Notes: generated by a model not told the origin, from the letters alone. A stretch of 64,000 nucleotides of DNA from Lojkania enalia (GCA_010094045.1 ML986654.1:62001-126000); one strand, 5' to 3'; counted from the stretch's first letter, positions 1 through 14,149 are shown. Made by a program: numbers and translations.

Positions 1-1453
1 TAGTTAGTAACCTATTAGTAAAAATTAGCCTAATTATTTTATCTTATATATTCTAGAGTTTAAATTACGCGTTAATTAACGATATAACTACTAAAGAGCT
101 CTAAATAAAGATTCTAAGGTTATTTAACGCTGGTTCCGCCTTATATATAATATTAAGGCTAAGTATAATATCTTTAATAAAGATACGTATAATTTTAACG
201 AGACTAGCTTCTAAATAAGTAAAATTAGCCTAAGAATAGTTATTACTAGTACTAAGAGGCGATAAATGCCTAAATCTATCTAGCCTAGTAATACTAAGTA
301 AGTAACGGTAATCGTAGTAGTAAATATGCGTAACTAGCCAGTTCTACTATTTATTATTTTTAAGGGCGTATAATAATACGATATCTAGTACTAGTTAATT
401 ATAGATAAGCCTTAGTAGGTTTTATCTATTAGTAAGAAGGGCTGGACGTTTATTAAATACGAGTTTAAGTAGCTTAAGTACTTTAACAAATATACTAAAG
501 CTAGTACTACTAGCGCCTACTAACTACTTATTATAGACGGCTATAATAGCTATAATTCNNNNNNNNNNNNNNNNNNNNNNNNNNNNNNNNNNNNNNNNNN
601 NNNNNNNNNNNNNNNNNNNNNNNNNNNNNNNNNNNNNNNNNNNNNNNNNNNNNNNNNNNNNNNNNNNNNNNNNNNNNNNNNNNNNNNNNNNNNNNNNNNN
701 NNNCCGTATTAACTATATAACTAAAGAAGACTTTCTACCTATATTTAAAGCGGCCTTTAATAACGCTATTACTAATAAAAATATAATTAGAGGCTTTAAA
801 AGGTCTAGATTAGTCCTATTTAGTCTAGATTATATTATTTTAAAGCTTAATATCTAAGCTTTATAAACCCCAACACTACTACTCCTAGAATCTACTAAAT
901 AGTAGTTATAAATACTATATAATCGTTTAGAAGTAGAGTACTAGATATAATATATATAATAACGCGTAGAATAATATTAAGATAGCTTACTAACGTTAAT
1001 ATTTAAAGGTCTTACAAGTCTTATAAAGGGTATCACGTCTATAATATATAGGTAGTCGTTTTTAGAGATAGAGAATAGAGATCTCTAGGCGGTAAATATG
1101 ATACTTATAAAGCGCAAGGAGCGTAAATATAAGGTAATTAAGAGTATAAGTACTATCTCTATATTAGATAGGCTGTAATTAGTAAAGTAATAATAAGAAG
1201 GCTGTTAAATAGAATAAAAAGGCCTAAATAGTTACAGTCAGCTATATTAACTAAGATACTACAGGCGCTGTTAGAAGCTAGACTATCGTATTAAGATGTA
1301 TAAAATAGCTCTAATCGAAATACTAAGTAGTAAGAATTATATAGATATTACTATATAATTAATTACTTTAATAGCTGTAGAGATATCCTACTTTAAAATT
1401 AAAATTAGGTAGGTTACTAACCGCTTAGTAGTTTTAACCGGTCGGTAGTAGAT
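1..1453 (+). mobile_element. Fot1/pogo (Tc1-mariner) transposon, RIP-degraded, left end outside window
   Basis: This is a decayed cut-and-paste DNA transposon of the Fot1/pogo group. Read on the plus strand with stops ignored, around 180-240 it encodes a NFNETSF-like block matching the NFDETGF motif of Fot1 transposases, followed by a K-I-S-L-R run. Further on it matches the copy at 9709-11550 along its whole length; base 1 corresponds to about 10093 there, so roughly 385 bp of the left end are missing. The right terminus (about 1408-1453) ends in tagtagat followed by TA, like the TIR of that copy. The ORF has many TAG/TAA stops and cannot be functional. It lies in the 3' UTR of the family B element that continues at 1456. 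Confidence 0.85.
559..703. other. Assembly gap (145 N)
   Basis: A run of N falls inside the transposase of the first pogo copy. The homologous stretch of the copy at 9709-11550 (10651-10800) is 150 bp, so the gap length agrees with the missing transposase segment and hides nothing larger. Confidence 0.95.
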
Positions 1454-1455
1454 TA

Positions 1456-1929
1456 CATTAATATATATATAATCTAGCCTAATCTCTAGTATAGTACTAC
1501 TATATAATAATAACTAATTATACTAATATACTTATAACCTTAACTAATACTAGTATTAATAACTACTACTTAATTATAAATAACTTAAATATAATATAAA
1601 GACTTAACTTATAGAAACTTATAATTAAAAGAGGGGTACTATTATAATAATATTATAATACTTTTATACCTATACTATTCTTATTATAATACTTAAATTA
1701 GCTGCTAGTAATAGTTGTTAGCTACTAGCTAGAATATAACCGACTTATTATAACTATAATAGAGAAAGGTTTTACTAACCTAACTAGCTTATATAGTAGT
1801 ATAAACCTAGCTTTTATTAAAATCTATAAAAATCTATATAATATAAATATTTCTATTCTTTATATAATATTTTAATATTTATACGTAGTATATAATAATA
1901 GAGTTAACTATATATAAGTATCTATAATA
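1456..1929 (+). mobile_element. 3' end of a family B LTR retrotransposon (copy B1): 3' UTR and LTR
   Basis: The stretch 1456-1639 matches the 3' untranslated region of the intact B element (about 60805-60968), including the purine-rich run ending in aagaggggtac just before the LTR. The LTR itself is 1640-1929 and aligns with the 303-bp B LTRs, with small indels. The body of the element is not to the left because the pogo transposon at 1-1453 is inserted in the UTR and the window begins there. RIP is heavy. Confidence 0.8.
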
Positions 1930-2470
1930 ATTATAGAGAAATTCTATAAAATACTTCTATTTTAATCTTATACCTTAGTACTAAAAACTCTATTTTAACT
2001 TTAACCTTAATACTAAAAACTCTTATCTAACTTATATTCTAATATTAAAAACTCTACTTTAACTCTAACTTAAGTACTAAAAACCCTAAATATAACTTTA
2101 ACCTAGGTAAAATATTATATATTCTATTTAGTAGCCTAATATTAAATAATAACCTTTTTTTTAAATTTTATTAGTCTCTTTAAGTTAGACTTATAATTAT
2201 ACTATAAGTAGATTCTAGTATATTATTAGTATATAGTTGTTTAAATTATATTAAATATTAAAGTAATATGTCTTTTACTATTTATTTAGCTTCTTTTAAT
2301 AGTTAAAAAGGCTAAGTTTATTTAATTCTTATTTTAAGTTATATTCTTATTATTTTATTATTATATTATTATTAAAAGCTTAAGTATTACATTTTAGTAA
2401 TAGAATAGACTACTTATTTATATAGGTTACTCGTTTGTAAGATATATTATATAGTATATTAATATTAGTA
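1930..2470 (-). repeat. Repeat E copy 1 with 32-bp minisatellite
   Basis: This segment is the reverse complement of 13770-14140 joined to 15690-15906. Its left part (about 1955-2105) is a degenerate tandem array of a 32-bp unit containing the core actaaaaact. It is contiguous here, whereas the other copy is split by a pogo transposon, so it records the pre-insertion state. I see no coding potential and cannot assign E to a known class. Confidence 0.7.
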
Positions 2471-3471
2471 GTAATATAGTATTTAAATTACTTATACTAG
2501 AACCTATTTAGTAGCTTTCTTAATTCTAATATTAGTATAACAGCCTTAGATTAGCTAGATATAAGATAGAGTAATAATTAAAAGTAATTATATACTATTA
2601 AGGATTATTTTTATAGACTTATAATAGAAGTATATAAATAGAGTATATAAAGGATATTTAAGTTAACTATAAAGAGCTATAAAAGTTAGAGTTAGAAGGT
2701 TATTAAATATAATTTAGTTTTCCTACTATTTTTCTTATTTAGTCGCCTACCTATAATTAAGTAGGCTTAGTAGTTTAGTTCTAACTAAGCTGCTAAGTTA
2801 TTTATATAACTCGTTTTATTTACTTACCTATATAAAGTCCTATACTTTAATTAGTTCTAATATAAGAGCGTCTATAATAATTAGTTATTTAAATAGTATA
2901 GGTAACTAGATATTTTTTACTAGTCTAATTAGCTACTAATAAATATATTTAATAATTATCCTCTTCTGCTCTATTATTATATTATAATAGTACTAAAGTT
3001 ATATATATATATTAATATTTAATATAATAGTTATATTTTTTTATATATTAGAATATAGTATTTAGATAAATAGTAGAGATAGTCTTTAATATCCTCTAAT
3101 AATAGTACTATTCTACTTACTTATATACAGGTTTTTCTACTATAAATATAATATTATATTCTTAGTTTAAATATCTATATATTCTAGTAGAACTATATTC
3201 TTCTAATCTTATTATAATTCTATACTAGTACAGGTGTAATATTATAATATTATAAGTAGAATAAATAGACTCTACTAAATAGTTTTTATATATAAAGTAT
3301 TATAGTTAAAGTTCTAGTTATAAATAAATTAGAAGGGTTATAGTTAGATAAATTACTTCTTTTAAACAACCTATTTTTAGTATAGTACTATAATATTATA
3401 CCTAATCTATTATAAATCGGGTCTAATTTATTACTTTATATTAGATAGGCTAAAAATTTAGAAAAGAAAAG
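2471..3471. other. Unclassified RIP-degraded sequence
   Basis: This is AT-rich TA/TAG-dominated sequence with no recognisable protein domain, LTR or inverted repeat. The last bases abut the LTR of family D, but they do not match the sequence on the other side of that element. Confidence 0.6.
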
Positions 3472-3751
3472 TATAAGGGTTGCGTAAAGTATATAGATAC
3501 CTAATAATAGTAATAAATTTAATAAGGAGCCGTAGGGGCTTTGAGTAGCGTTATATATATAGTTAAGTTAAATAGTCTATACGTCTAGTCTTACTAAAGG
3601 TAGAATATTAAGCCTTAATAAAGGTAAGGTATTAAGGAAGTATCTAGACTATACTATAGTACTACTATAACTCGCGGATTACCTCTAGAGAGGACTTAAT
3701 AATAGCCTAGATCTCGTCTAGGCTTTATAACCTAGGTACTAGCCTATTATA
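3472..3751 (-). repeat. Family D LTR (3' LTR of the element)
   Basis: A 280-bp direct repeat with 9171-9450, starting tataagggttgcg and ending ctattata. The terminal TA pairs are read as RIP-mutated TG...CA. Confidence 0.9.
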
Positions 3752-6700
3752 TTACTCCCCTTCTAACCTTAATAGTCTTCTTTAAAGCGTTTATTATCGA
3801 AATCCTTGTGATAGTCTCCTATTCGTATCTCTTACGTCTTTTAAGCACTCTATCTATCGATCTAGAGCTTCAGTCTCTTCTATATTTTAAGTAGGCTACT
3901 AGTCGGTTTCTATATACCCAGTCTATTTTACCTTATATTAAATTTGCTAGCCTCGACTATATTAAACTATTCTTTTAGCTACTATCTCTTCTACGGTCCA
4001 TTCCTACTCTCCGTTAACTATAATAGCTTCCGGCTGTAAATTATTATTTGGTTAACTAGGCAGCAGGTTGTTCGTAGTAAGTCTTAACCGGTTAATATAA
4101 AATACGTTTTTTAGACCTAGAGGTACGTTAAGGCGTACTAAGTAGATATTAATAATCTCGGTTACTATATATTTTAAGTTCTTCTAATTAAGCTTTTTAT
4201 TATTTTACTAGGTCTTAAAATACTTTTCTAGCGATAGTTATACTTTATCACCTATCTGCAACTACCTTAGTACTTTTTATTATCAATTTGCCTACTTCTC
4301 CTATTCTTACTAAGCTTTAATTATTAAAACTTATATTAGCTTAAAGACCTTCCTAAACTTTTCTACTATTATTTCTGTAGTATACTTACTAGGTTACTTA
4401 CTAGCTATATACTAGAGTACCTCTTATAGAGCTTTAAGTTGAGTTGGATTAATATAATATCCGTGCTGTAAGAAGAATAGACTAACGCCTGTTAATATTA
4501 CGTCTCTTAATCTAATAGTAATTATAGCTATACTAAATAGCTTAGTCTAGTTCTTCTAATCCTAGTTAATATAGGCTCGTAAAAAGGCTTTAATAGTACT
4601 ATTTATCCTCTTAGTTAACCTATCTATTTGTAGATAAAATACTGTTAATAGCCTCTAGGTGATACTAAGAATCTTATAGAGCTGTTTCTAGAGGCTGCTA
4701 GTAAATTAACTTCTATAATCTAATACTATTACGTCTAGTAGCTAGTAGTAAGCTATAATATATTTAATAAAGGCCTATACAACAGTCTCTATATCTATAT
4801 TTAGTAGTAGTATTAGTATTATATCCTTACTTAGTCGATTAGTAATAATAAGAAGAACTATATACCCTTTACTCTTAGGTAAGCTAGTAATAAAATCTAT
4901 TAATATCTTCTTCTAGATTCGGTCCGGAATTAGTAGTAGCTTTAGTAGGCTATAGAGTCCGTCCTTCTATAATTTAATTCTATTATATACGGTACAGTTA
5001 TAAAGGAAACGTTAAATATCGTCCGATATACCTAGCTAGAAGTAGTCTCTTACGATAGCTCGATACGTAATTTATTATCCTAGATAGCCTACTATAGCTA
5101 GTAAGTACGCGTTATCGATTAGCTTAGTTTATAATAGTTCTAATTATAGCATCTATCTTCTATCTTAATAAAGTAGGCGTAGGTTTTAGTCTACTATATA
5201 GTCTACAATTAATACTTTAAGACTAAGGCTTAGCGGAAGTCTTCTCTCGCTATTTAGTATTACTTGTTAAATAGCAGCGTATTATTCGTCTTTTTCTATA
5301 GTAATATCCTATAGTTACTCTATCGGGTTGCTATTAGATTCCTGCTGGGGTTGTACTTCCTTAGTTCCTATCTTAAATACGCTTAATAGTAGCTCTAGTC
5401 CTTTACTTATTTCTATTCCTATTCTAGATATAGTTGTAGAGAATATAATAATACTATCCTCTTCCTCTTTATCTTACAGGACGTATATAGTTAGCCTAAG
5501 TAGCTATATATACCAATACTAGATCCAATTATTAGATACGTTTTAAGGTATATCTTACTTATGATAAGATAGGGCGTCAGCTCTAGGGTTTTCCTTACCT
5601 AATTGATAGACAATATCTATATTATAACATTCTAGAAGAAGAGACTAGCGTATTTACCTTTTATTAAGTATCCTTAATTTTGTAAAGTATTCGAGATTCT
5701 TATAATCTATTATAGTAGTAAATCTCTCTACTAAACGCAGTTCTACATCCTATTTCTATAGGTATTATACTACAGCTAGTAGCTTCTTATTATATACTTC
5801 GTAGTTATATTTATATATATTTATCTTCCTCGAGAAGTAGGCTACTAGCTATAGTAGCTCTTACTTATTATATTATAATAGGCATCCGGCTACCGTATAG
5901 CCTAAAGCGTTAGTTTCTAGTACTATATCCTTCTTAGGGTTAAATTAAGCAAGTACTAGTTTGGTAATAAAGATTTTCTTAAGCATATTAAAAGCCTTTT
6001 ACTCGACCTTTATCTACTAAAAAGGTATATTACCTATAAGTTATATAAGAGGTACGACTAGCTCTAAGAAGTTCCGGATAAAATATTAGTAGAAGTTAGT
6101 AAAGCTGAAAAAGCTTCGTATACCCTTAACTATCTTAAGAGTTTCCTATTCCTTAATAGCGCGAACCTTCTCTAGATCTATATAAAGGTCTTTACCTACT
6201 TTAATAATAAAACTAAAGTATTTTATCGATTTAACTTTAAACTCGCATTTCCTAATATTTAGTAGAAAACCCGCTTAGCCTAGTTCCTACAGTACTTAGT
6301 TAACCTGCTTATAGTACTCAGCTAGAGAGTTACTAGTATAGATAAGTATATTATTAAGGTATATTATATAGAAGTTATTAATATACTTTCGAAGCATCTA
6401 GTTAATATATTATTAAAAGGTACTTAGTACGTTCGCTATATTAAAGGGGGTAATAAGCTATTTATATAGTCTAAATCGGGTACAGAATATAGTCTTCTAT
6501 TCGTCTCCTGCATATATTTAGATCTTATAGAAGGTAGTAGAGACGTTAAGTTTCGTGAACTACTTTACCTTACTAAAGTTATTAAGTGTTTCCCGTATTA
6601 AAGGTAGCGGATATCGATCCTTTCTTATAATAGTATTAAGAGCTTAATAGTCGATATAAAATTAAAGGTCTCCTTCTAGTTTCTTTACGAATAATACAGG

Positions 6701-9170
6701 TGCTATAACTAGCGAGTTACTTACTCAGATCTATCCTTTATCTAGTAGTAATATAAGCTTCTTCCGAAGGACTAGTAGCTCGCCCCTACTTATATTATAG
6801 AGTAGTTCCTATAGAATCTCCGGATCCTTTTTATCCTTTTATACTAAGTCGATTCAATAGTTAATTTTAGGTCCTTAAAGTAGTAGTATCTAGGAGGCAG
6901 TCTTTAGGTCGAAAATCTATTGGTAGTAAGCGTACTAGGTCGGTAGAAGTTTCTCGAAGTCTATAACTAATTTAGAAGCTAAAGCTTTCTTAATATCAGC
7001 TAGCATCGCGGCGAAAATAATAGATTGGTTCTTCTTTAATTTTCGATAGTAGTAGGCGTATATATTAGCACTAATTTACTATAGAGAGATATATCCTTAT
7101 AGAGTTAGTACAGGCTCTCCTTCTTTACTTAAAATTCGAATCTACTAGCGCGTAGAGTAGATATATATTAAACACTTAGCAGGGGCTATTATAACGTATA
7201 AGCGGTCCATCTAGGCTTGTCTAAAGAGTATATTATATCCTATACTATTAGTCGCGATATATACTTATCTAGTATTCTTAAATCCTTTAATATCTACTAT
7301 ATATTTAGTAACTTAGTAGATCCAGCCTTCGCTATTTATCCCTAGTAGCTGTCAGGGTACAATATTAATATACTATAAGCCTACCTTCTTTACTAAAGAA
7401 GGTAATACTATTATATTAGCGAGAGAGCTGGAGTCGATTATATAAGAGGCGTAAGTAGTTTAATTAACTAGTATATATATGCTAATCGCCTTTCTATCTA
7501 TATATCGATTCTTTTTAAACTCCTCCTAATCCTTAATAGCTTACTAGTAGCTTATATCCTACTCCTACTAGTAACTTTTAATAGGAGCTATTCTTTTTCT
7601 AACTCTGATTCTAATTTAACTATAGACTTATCTTTAAGTAATAGCGCTATAGGTGCTAAGAGAGCTTTTACTACTTAAGTAGGCGAGGTTCGTCTAGCTG
7701 CCTAATAAGAGCAGCTTCGTACGTAATAACCCTCTACTCTACAGTATACGCAGAGCCCTCTCTCGCGACGGTATTAAATCTCTTTTTCTAATACCTACTT
7801 CGCTTATCTTTTCTTAGTATTACTTTAATTAGTAGTAGTACTAGTTAGTTACTAGTCTATCTATTCTAGTAATACGGGCTTTAGTAATTAGTAACGAGGA
7901 GGGGACCTGGGTATATTCCGAGGGATATTTAGTACTTATCCGCGGCTAGTAATACCTATACAATATAGCTGGTCTAATATCTTAATTACCTTATTATAGA
8001 ACTGGTTAAAGAATATACTATTAGATACTATAATTATTTGTTTCTATACCTTGATCTTTAATCCTTTTAAAAGTATACTCTTAAGGGTATCTTCCTTAAA
8101 TATCTACTCTAATTTCTAAAGTAACTAGTTAAACTTAGAGATATAGTTGTATACTAGCTTCTTTCCCTATATAAAGTATCGGAGCTTATCTAGCGCTCTT
8201 ATCTTCTAATAGGAGTCTCTAAATTAGCGATCTATAAAGGTTTATATATTCTCTATTATAGCTATAAATATATTCTTCTCTACCTAGGGTAGGACTGCGC
8301 AGGCTACTTTATCCTTTATTCTTCCTATAATATAATTAATCTAGTATACGTAGTTCTTATATATATAGCTATAGTAGAGCTTTACCTTCACCTTATATTA
8401 AAATTGTGGGTATTTATTACAGTTGCTATTAAAACGCTCTAGATTAGGGTATTTAGACTAATTAGCCTCTTCCTAGGCTTTAGGTAGGGTAGGAATTAAG
8501 CTTAATATTAGAGTTGTAATTCGTTAGTCCTTAAGGGTATCTATCCTCCTAATTATCTACTATATTATCTACTGTATTATCTCTATTATCCTAGTATTAT
8601 CTGATTACTCTTTTATCTTATCTTTCCCTTACGAAGGACCTAGCTTATTTAGTACCTCTGTTCTTTTTTACACTTCTACTCCTACTTAGTAAACTATAGC
8701 CTTAATTACTAGTTCAGCCTATTATTTATTAGCTAGCATCTCTCTTATACTAGCTTTAATCTGGTCGATTAACTATTCTTCTTATAGCTTACCTATTGCG
8801 TAGGCAACTATCTCGTTAATAGAATAACCTTCTATTATCTTCGTATTACTCTCTACCTAGATAAGAAACTTCTAATACCTTTAGAATTTATATTATCTAC
8901 TCTCTACTATAGAGATAATAGGGCTTCTAATATCACCTACAGCTTCTCGCTAATAGTATATCTAATACGCCTACAGCTCAGTAGCTAGTAGGGTAAATAA
9001 TATACCTATAGCTTATACTTAATAGGACTTCTACTATTACTTATAGCTTAATAGCTTATAAGATATTCCGATGTCGCTTATAGCTCAGTAGCTAGCAGGT
9101 TATAAGACTCTAATAGAATACCCTATTTAAGCCAGGGACTCTCCTTATTAAAAGAATAATCGAATTTAAA

Positions 9171-9450
9171 TATAAGAGTTGCGTAAAGTATATAAATACT
9201 TAATAATAGTAATAAATTTAATAAGAAGTTATAGGGGCTTTAAGTAGCGTTATATATATAGTTAAGTTAAATAGTCTATACGTTTAGTCTTACTAAAGGT
9301 AGAATATTAAGCCTTAACAAAGGTAAGGTGTTAAGAAAGTACCTAGACTATACTATAGTACTACTATAACTTGCGGATTACCTCTAGAGAGGACTTAATA
9401 ATAGCCTAGATCTCGTCTAGGCCTTATAACTTAAGTACCAGCCTATTATA
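9171..9450 (-). repeat. Family D LTR (5' LTR of the element)
   Basis: The partner of 3472-3751, the same length of 280 bp and about 90% alike by eye. Beyond its right edge the sequence changes at once to the integrase region of a family B element. Confidence 0.9.
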
Positions 9451-9708
9451 TATAGTTTATCTTTATCTTCTACTAAAGGCTTTATAAATAGCTATAAATT
9501 AATATATATATATTAACTAGCTTCTATTTAAAGATTAATAGCTAGATAGAAAATACTAATATAGTAATAGAATAAGTTTTCTAAGTTTATACTAGCTATA
9601 AATATAATAACTAGATTAAATAGCTACTAATAGTATAGTTTAAAACAAATAATATAGTATCTAAATTAATAAAAGTTTCTCTATTTTTAGCCTATTTTAA
9701 CTAATATA

Positions 9709-11550
9709 ATCTACTATCGAGCGGTTAAAATTACCGAGCGGTTAGTAACCTACTAAAATTTCTACTACCCTATTAATTTTCGTAATATCTCTATAACTAT
9801 ATAATAGAATATACTTATCTAAAGCTAATATAACTATAGTAAATAAAGCTTTTAAATAAGGTTAATTTAAATTAAATCTAGCTGTAGTATAGGCGTTTAA
9901 AATTAGCTATACTACCCTAAAAGAACGCTGTAATAGGAGACCTTATAGAGTCGATTATACCCCCAATTTAAAGAATCTTATAGAACTAGAAGAGAGATCG
10001 ATTATAGACTATATATTTAATATAGATACGTGTGGGTTTTAGCTTAATCTTAATATACTATAAGATATAGCTAATAAACTACTTCTTAATTACAGTTAGT
10101 AACCTATTAGTAAAAATTAGCTTAATCGCTTTATTTTACGCGTTTTAGAGCTTAAATTATACGTTAATTAACGATATAACTACTAAAGAACTCTAAACGA
10201 AGATTCTAAGGTTATTTAAGGCTAGTTCTACCTTATATATAATACTAAAATTAAATATAGTATCCTTAATAAAAATATATATAATTTTAATAAGACTAGC
10301 TTTTAAATAGGTAAAATTAGCCTAAGAATAGCTATTACTAGTACTAAAAAGTAATAAATACTTAAATCTATCTAGTCTAGTAATACTAAATAGGTAATAG
10401 TAATTATAGTAGTAAATATATATAGTTAGCCGGTTCTACTATTTATTATCTTTAAGGGCGCGTAATAATATAATATCTAGTACTAGTTAATTATAGATAA
10501 GCCTTAGTAGGTTTTATCTATTAGTAAAAAGAGCTAAACGTTTATTAAATATAGGTTTAAATAGCTTAAACACTTTAATAAATATACTAAAGCTAGTACT
10601 ACTAGCACCTACTAACTACTTATTATAGACGGCTATAATAGTTATAATTCTATCGAATTTTATAATTATTATAAAGAATATAATATTATTATACTTTATA
10701 TACCTCTATACTTATCTTATCTTCTATAGCTACTTAACACAAGCTATTTTAGTCTATTAAAATATATATATAGTAAGGAGATTAAAAGTTTAATTTAGTA
10801 CTATATTAATTATATAACTAAAGAAGACTTCTTATCTATATTTAAAGCGGCCTTTATTTATACTATTACTAATAAAAATATAACTAGAAACTTTAGAGGG
10901 TTTAGATTAGTTCTATTTAGTCTAGATTATATTATTTTAAAGCTTAATATCTAAGCTTTATAAACTCTAATACTATTACTCTTAGAATCTATTAAATAGT
11001 AGTTATAAATACTATATAATCGCTTAGAGGTAGAGTACTAGATATAATATATATAATAGTATATAGAACGATATTAAAATAGCTTACTAACGTTAATACT
11101 TAAGGGTCTTATAAATCTTATAAAGGGTATTATATCTATAGTATATAGGTAGTCGTTTTTAGAGATAGAGAATAGAGATCTCTAGACGGTAAATATAATA
11201 CTTATAAAACGTAAGAAGCGTAAATATAAGATAATTAAAAGTATAAGTACTATCTCTATATTAAATAGACTATAATTAGTAAAGTAATAATAAGAAGGCT
11301 ATTAAATAGAATAAAAAGGCCTAAACAGTTACAGTCGACTATATTAACTAGAATACTATAGGTACTATTAGAAGTTAGACTACTATATTAAAACGTATAA
11401 AATAGCTCTAATTAAAATACTAAATAGTAAGAATTATATAGATATTATTATATAATTAATTACTTTAATAGCTGTAGGGATACTCTACTTTAAAATTAAA
11501 ATTAAGTAGATTACTAACTATCTAGTAGTTTTAACTACTTAGTAGTAGAT
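9709..11550 (+). mobile_element. Fot1/pogo transposon, full length (copy 2), RIP-inactivated
   Basis: This is a 1,842-bp Tc1-mariner element of the Fot1/pogo group, flanked by TA at 9707-9708 and 11551-11552. Its TIRs pair left 9709-9753 with the right end near 11506-11550 and contain two tandem copies of a gagcggtta-like core. The plus-strand ORF, read through stops, has an L-ELEE-SII-YI N-terminal block, a DIANKLL stretch, NIYNFNKTSF (ancestral NFDETGF), and LLIIDGYNSYNS (ancestral second DDE Asp, DGHxSH). The third block, YIPLYLSYLL, matches the usual MPPHSSHLLQPLD. It sits inside B3, whose pol reading resumes on both sides. Non-functional. Confidence 0.9.
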
Positions 11551-12461
11551 TATATTAGTACTTTTAAATAAGCTTTAAGCTGCTTATAAGGATCTATTAA
11601 CCGTTAAAATAGTCTCTAATAGCCTAGAAAGCTAATAGAGTAGTTAATAAAATAAAAGATATTATAGAATATATTAGAGAAGAACTTATCTAGGTATAAA
11701 TATTCTAATAAAAGTATACTAACTATAAGTATATATTAACTTTTAACTATTAGATTAGTAATTTAGTCTAGCTAGATACTAGAAATATACGCACCTAAAG
11801 ACTGTTAAAAAAACTTAACTAGAAGAATATAAGCCTCTATAAGATTATTATAATAGTATTCTTATATACTTATAAATTAAAGTTACCTAAATTAGTTAAA
11901 ATATATTTTATATTCTATATATTACTATTATAACTAGTATTAAAATCGTTTAACTACTTATTTAGTTAATAAGTATATAACTCTAAACCTATTAAAATTA
12001 ATAGAAAATTATAATATCTTATTAAGTAAATAGAAGACTTTTATTATAACTAATAGAGATACTATTATAAATACCTAGTTAAGTAGACTAGCTATTATAA
12101 CCTAGAATAATATCTAGCTAGTAACTTTATTAAGATAATTACTATAGAAGATTATTATACTAGAAACCTAAATAAATAAGACTTAAATATATATTTAAAT
12201 ATCTATAATAGTACTACTATATAATAATAATTAATTATACTAATATATTTATAATCTAACCTAATCTCTAGTATAGTACTAATATATAAACTAAACTAAA
12301 CTAATCTCTAATATAATACTATATTATAATAATAACTAATTATATTAATATACTTATAATCTTAACTAATACTAGTATTAATAACTACTACTTAATTATA
12401 AATAACTTAAATATAATATAAAGACTTAACTTATAGAAGCTTATAATTAAAAGAGGGGTAC

Positions 12462-12764
12462 TATTATAATAATACTATAATACTTTTATATTTATACTAC
12501 TCTTACTATAATATTTAAACTAGCTGCTAGTAATAGCTATTAGTTACTAGTTAGAATATAACTAACTTATTATAACTATAATAGAAGAAGGTTTTATTAA
12601 CCCGGCTAACCTATATAATAGTATAGATCTAGTTTCTATAAAAACCTATATAATATAGATATTTCTATTTTTTATATAATATTTTAATATTTATATATAG
12701 TATATAATAATAGAGTTAACTATTTAAAGTATAATTAATTAACTACGTGTAAGTATTTATAATA
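12462..12764 (+). repeat. Family B LTR (3' LTR of B3)
   Basis: Exactly 303 bp, as in the other complete B LTRs, and preceded by a purine-rich tract ending aagaggggtac. The following bases (atatt...) join a family C fragment, so B3 had inserted in C. Confidence 0.88.
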
Positions 12765-13765
12765 ATATTCTACTTATATAATAGGTTATAACTATTAAAA
12801 AAAGGTTCTATAAAGATAATTTTATAATTATAAAAGTAGTATTCTAGTAATTAATAAGCTGTAGTTTTACTAAATATATTCTAATATTAATAGTATTTAA
12901 ATAGTAATTAGAAATTTACTAGTACTTTATTTTTAGTCTTATTTTCTAGTTCTAGAACTTACTTATTTTTAATTAGCTACTTAATTTTATATAGAAATAT
13001 AGAAAGAAACTTATTCTCTTTCCTCTTTATATTAAAGTAGAAAGTTTTAGCTAAAATAAGAGTAATAGTAGAAGAATAGACTTTCTTTAGATTAGATTTA
13101 GACTTTATTATATATAGGTATATAAAAACTCTAAATATATTTAAACTATAAACTATAAAAGATTAATATAATTTTAATAGTTTTAATAAACCTTTAATAT
13201 AATAGATAGTTAAACTATAAGACTACTAATACTAGTTGTTTTCTTATAGAGTATTATATTACTAAATATCTAGCTCTACCTTCTTATTATATATTAGTTA
13301 AGTTAATTATATAAGAAGAGGAGGTAAAGAATTATAAGTAGTAGGATATCTAGAAGGTTATATAATCCGATTTTTATCTATATCTAGCTGAAGTTAAAAA
13401 TAATATATTTATTTAATACTAATAATATAATTCTAAATACTTAGATTTCTAATAATAAAAGAGTAGTTTTAGATAGTTTTTCTATTAATTTATAGGTATA
13501 AGTAGATATATTAATTAACTAGAGTTTAAATTTAGTCCTAAAAACCTTTAATAGTAATTTTAAAGGGTAAATACTATATTAATATATATAGGGTTTAGAA
13601 GAGTAATCTAGCTATTATAAAATTAAGGAATAAGAAACTTTAAATACTAGTATTAATAAGAGTATTTAGTTATATACTAACGCTTTTTAAATATATAATA
13701 GTAGAGATTTAGAAGTACTTTTCTTTAAATAAATATAATAAATTGATATTTAATAAGTTATACTT
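12765..13765 (-). mobile_element. Family C gypsy fragment (protease to start of RT)
   Basis: This 1-kb piece is collinear with 37003-38010 of the complete C element, heavily RIP-mutated. It begins right after the B3 LTR and ends where repeat E starts. No LTR of its own is present. It shows that B3 inserted in a C element whose other half is gone. Confidence 0.8.
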
Positions 13766-14149
13766 AATATATCTTATAAGTAAGTAGTTTATATAAGTAA
13801 ATAGTTTATTCTATTACTAAAATATAATATTTAAGCTTTTAATAATAATAGAATAATAAAATAATAAGAATATAATAATAAAATAATAAAATTATAATAA
13901 TAAAATAATAAAAATATAATAATAAAATAATAAGAATATAGCCTAAAATAAGAATTAAGTAAACTTAGCTTCTTTAACTACTAAAAGAGGTTAAATAAAT
14001 AGTAAAAGATATATTACTTTAATATTTAATATAATTTAAATAATTATATACTAATAATATACTAGAATTTACTTATAGTATAATTATAAGCCTAACTTAA
14101 AAAGACTAATAAAATCTAAAGAGGAGGTTATTATTTAATATATATTTAA

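Larger units (their letters stand above)
3472..9450 (-). mobile_element. Family D Ty3/gypsy LTR retrotransposon, complete but RIP-inactivated
   Basis: The element is bounded by two 280-bp LTRs (3472-3751 and 9171-9450) and reads on the minus strand. From its 5' side (right to left) I see a Gag CCHC knuckle at 7711-7752, where three Cys survive and the His is Tyr. Reverse transcriptase follows at about 6000-6900, with a YLNNILIYT block standing for the YxDDILIYT active site and LNIRKCEF downstream. RNase H should lie at about 5550-6000. Integrase is at about 4000-5200, with a PDRI-K-I-DFIT-LP-SKG stretch typical of fungal gypsy integrases. The order protease-RT-RNaseH-integrase makes it Ty3/gypsy. 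Stops throughout and loss of the catalytic Asp pair make it dead. The flanking 5-mers (aaaag left, tatag right) do not match. Confidence 0.88.
9451..12764 (+). mobile_element. Family B chromovirus, 3' portion (copy B3), split by a pogo insertion
   Basis: The stretch 9451-9706 matches the integrase region of the intact B element at about 59565-59820. The match stops, a pogo transposon intervenes (9709-11550), and B resumes at about 11556 with the end of integrase, the chromodomain region (about 12030-12180), the 3' UTR with the ctagtatagtac minisatellite (about 12200-12320), a polypurine tract and the 3' LTR (12462-12764, 303 bp). The 5' two thirds are absent because family D abuts at 9450. 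It is RIP-degraded. Confidence 0.85.

Noticed and set aside
5328..5522. 64-residue open frame on the plus strand
   Set aside because: Lies antisense inside the pol region of the dead D element; its low-complexity Ser/Ile composition comes from RIP-type sequence.
3472..9450. Functional retrotransposon genes in any of A, B, C or D
   Set aside because: RT active-site Asp pairs read DN or NN, and stop codons occur every few dozen codons, so none can be functional.
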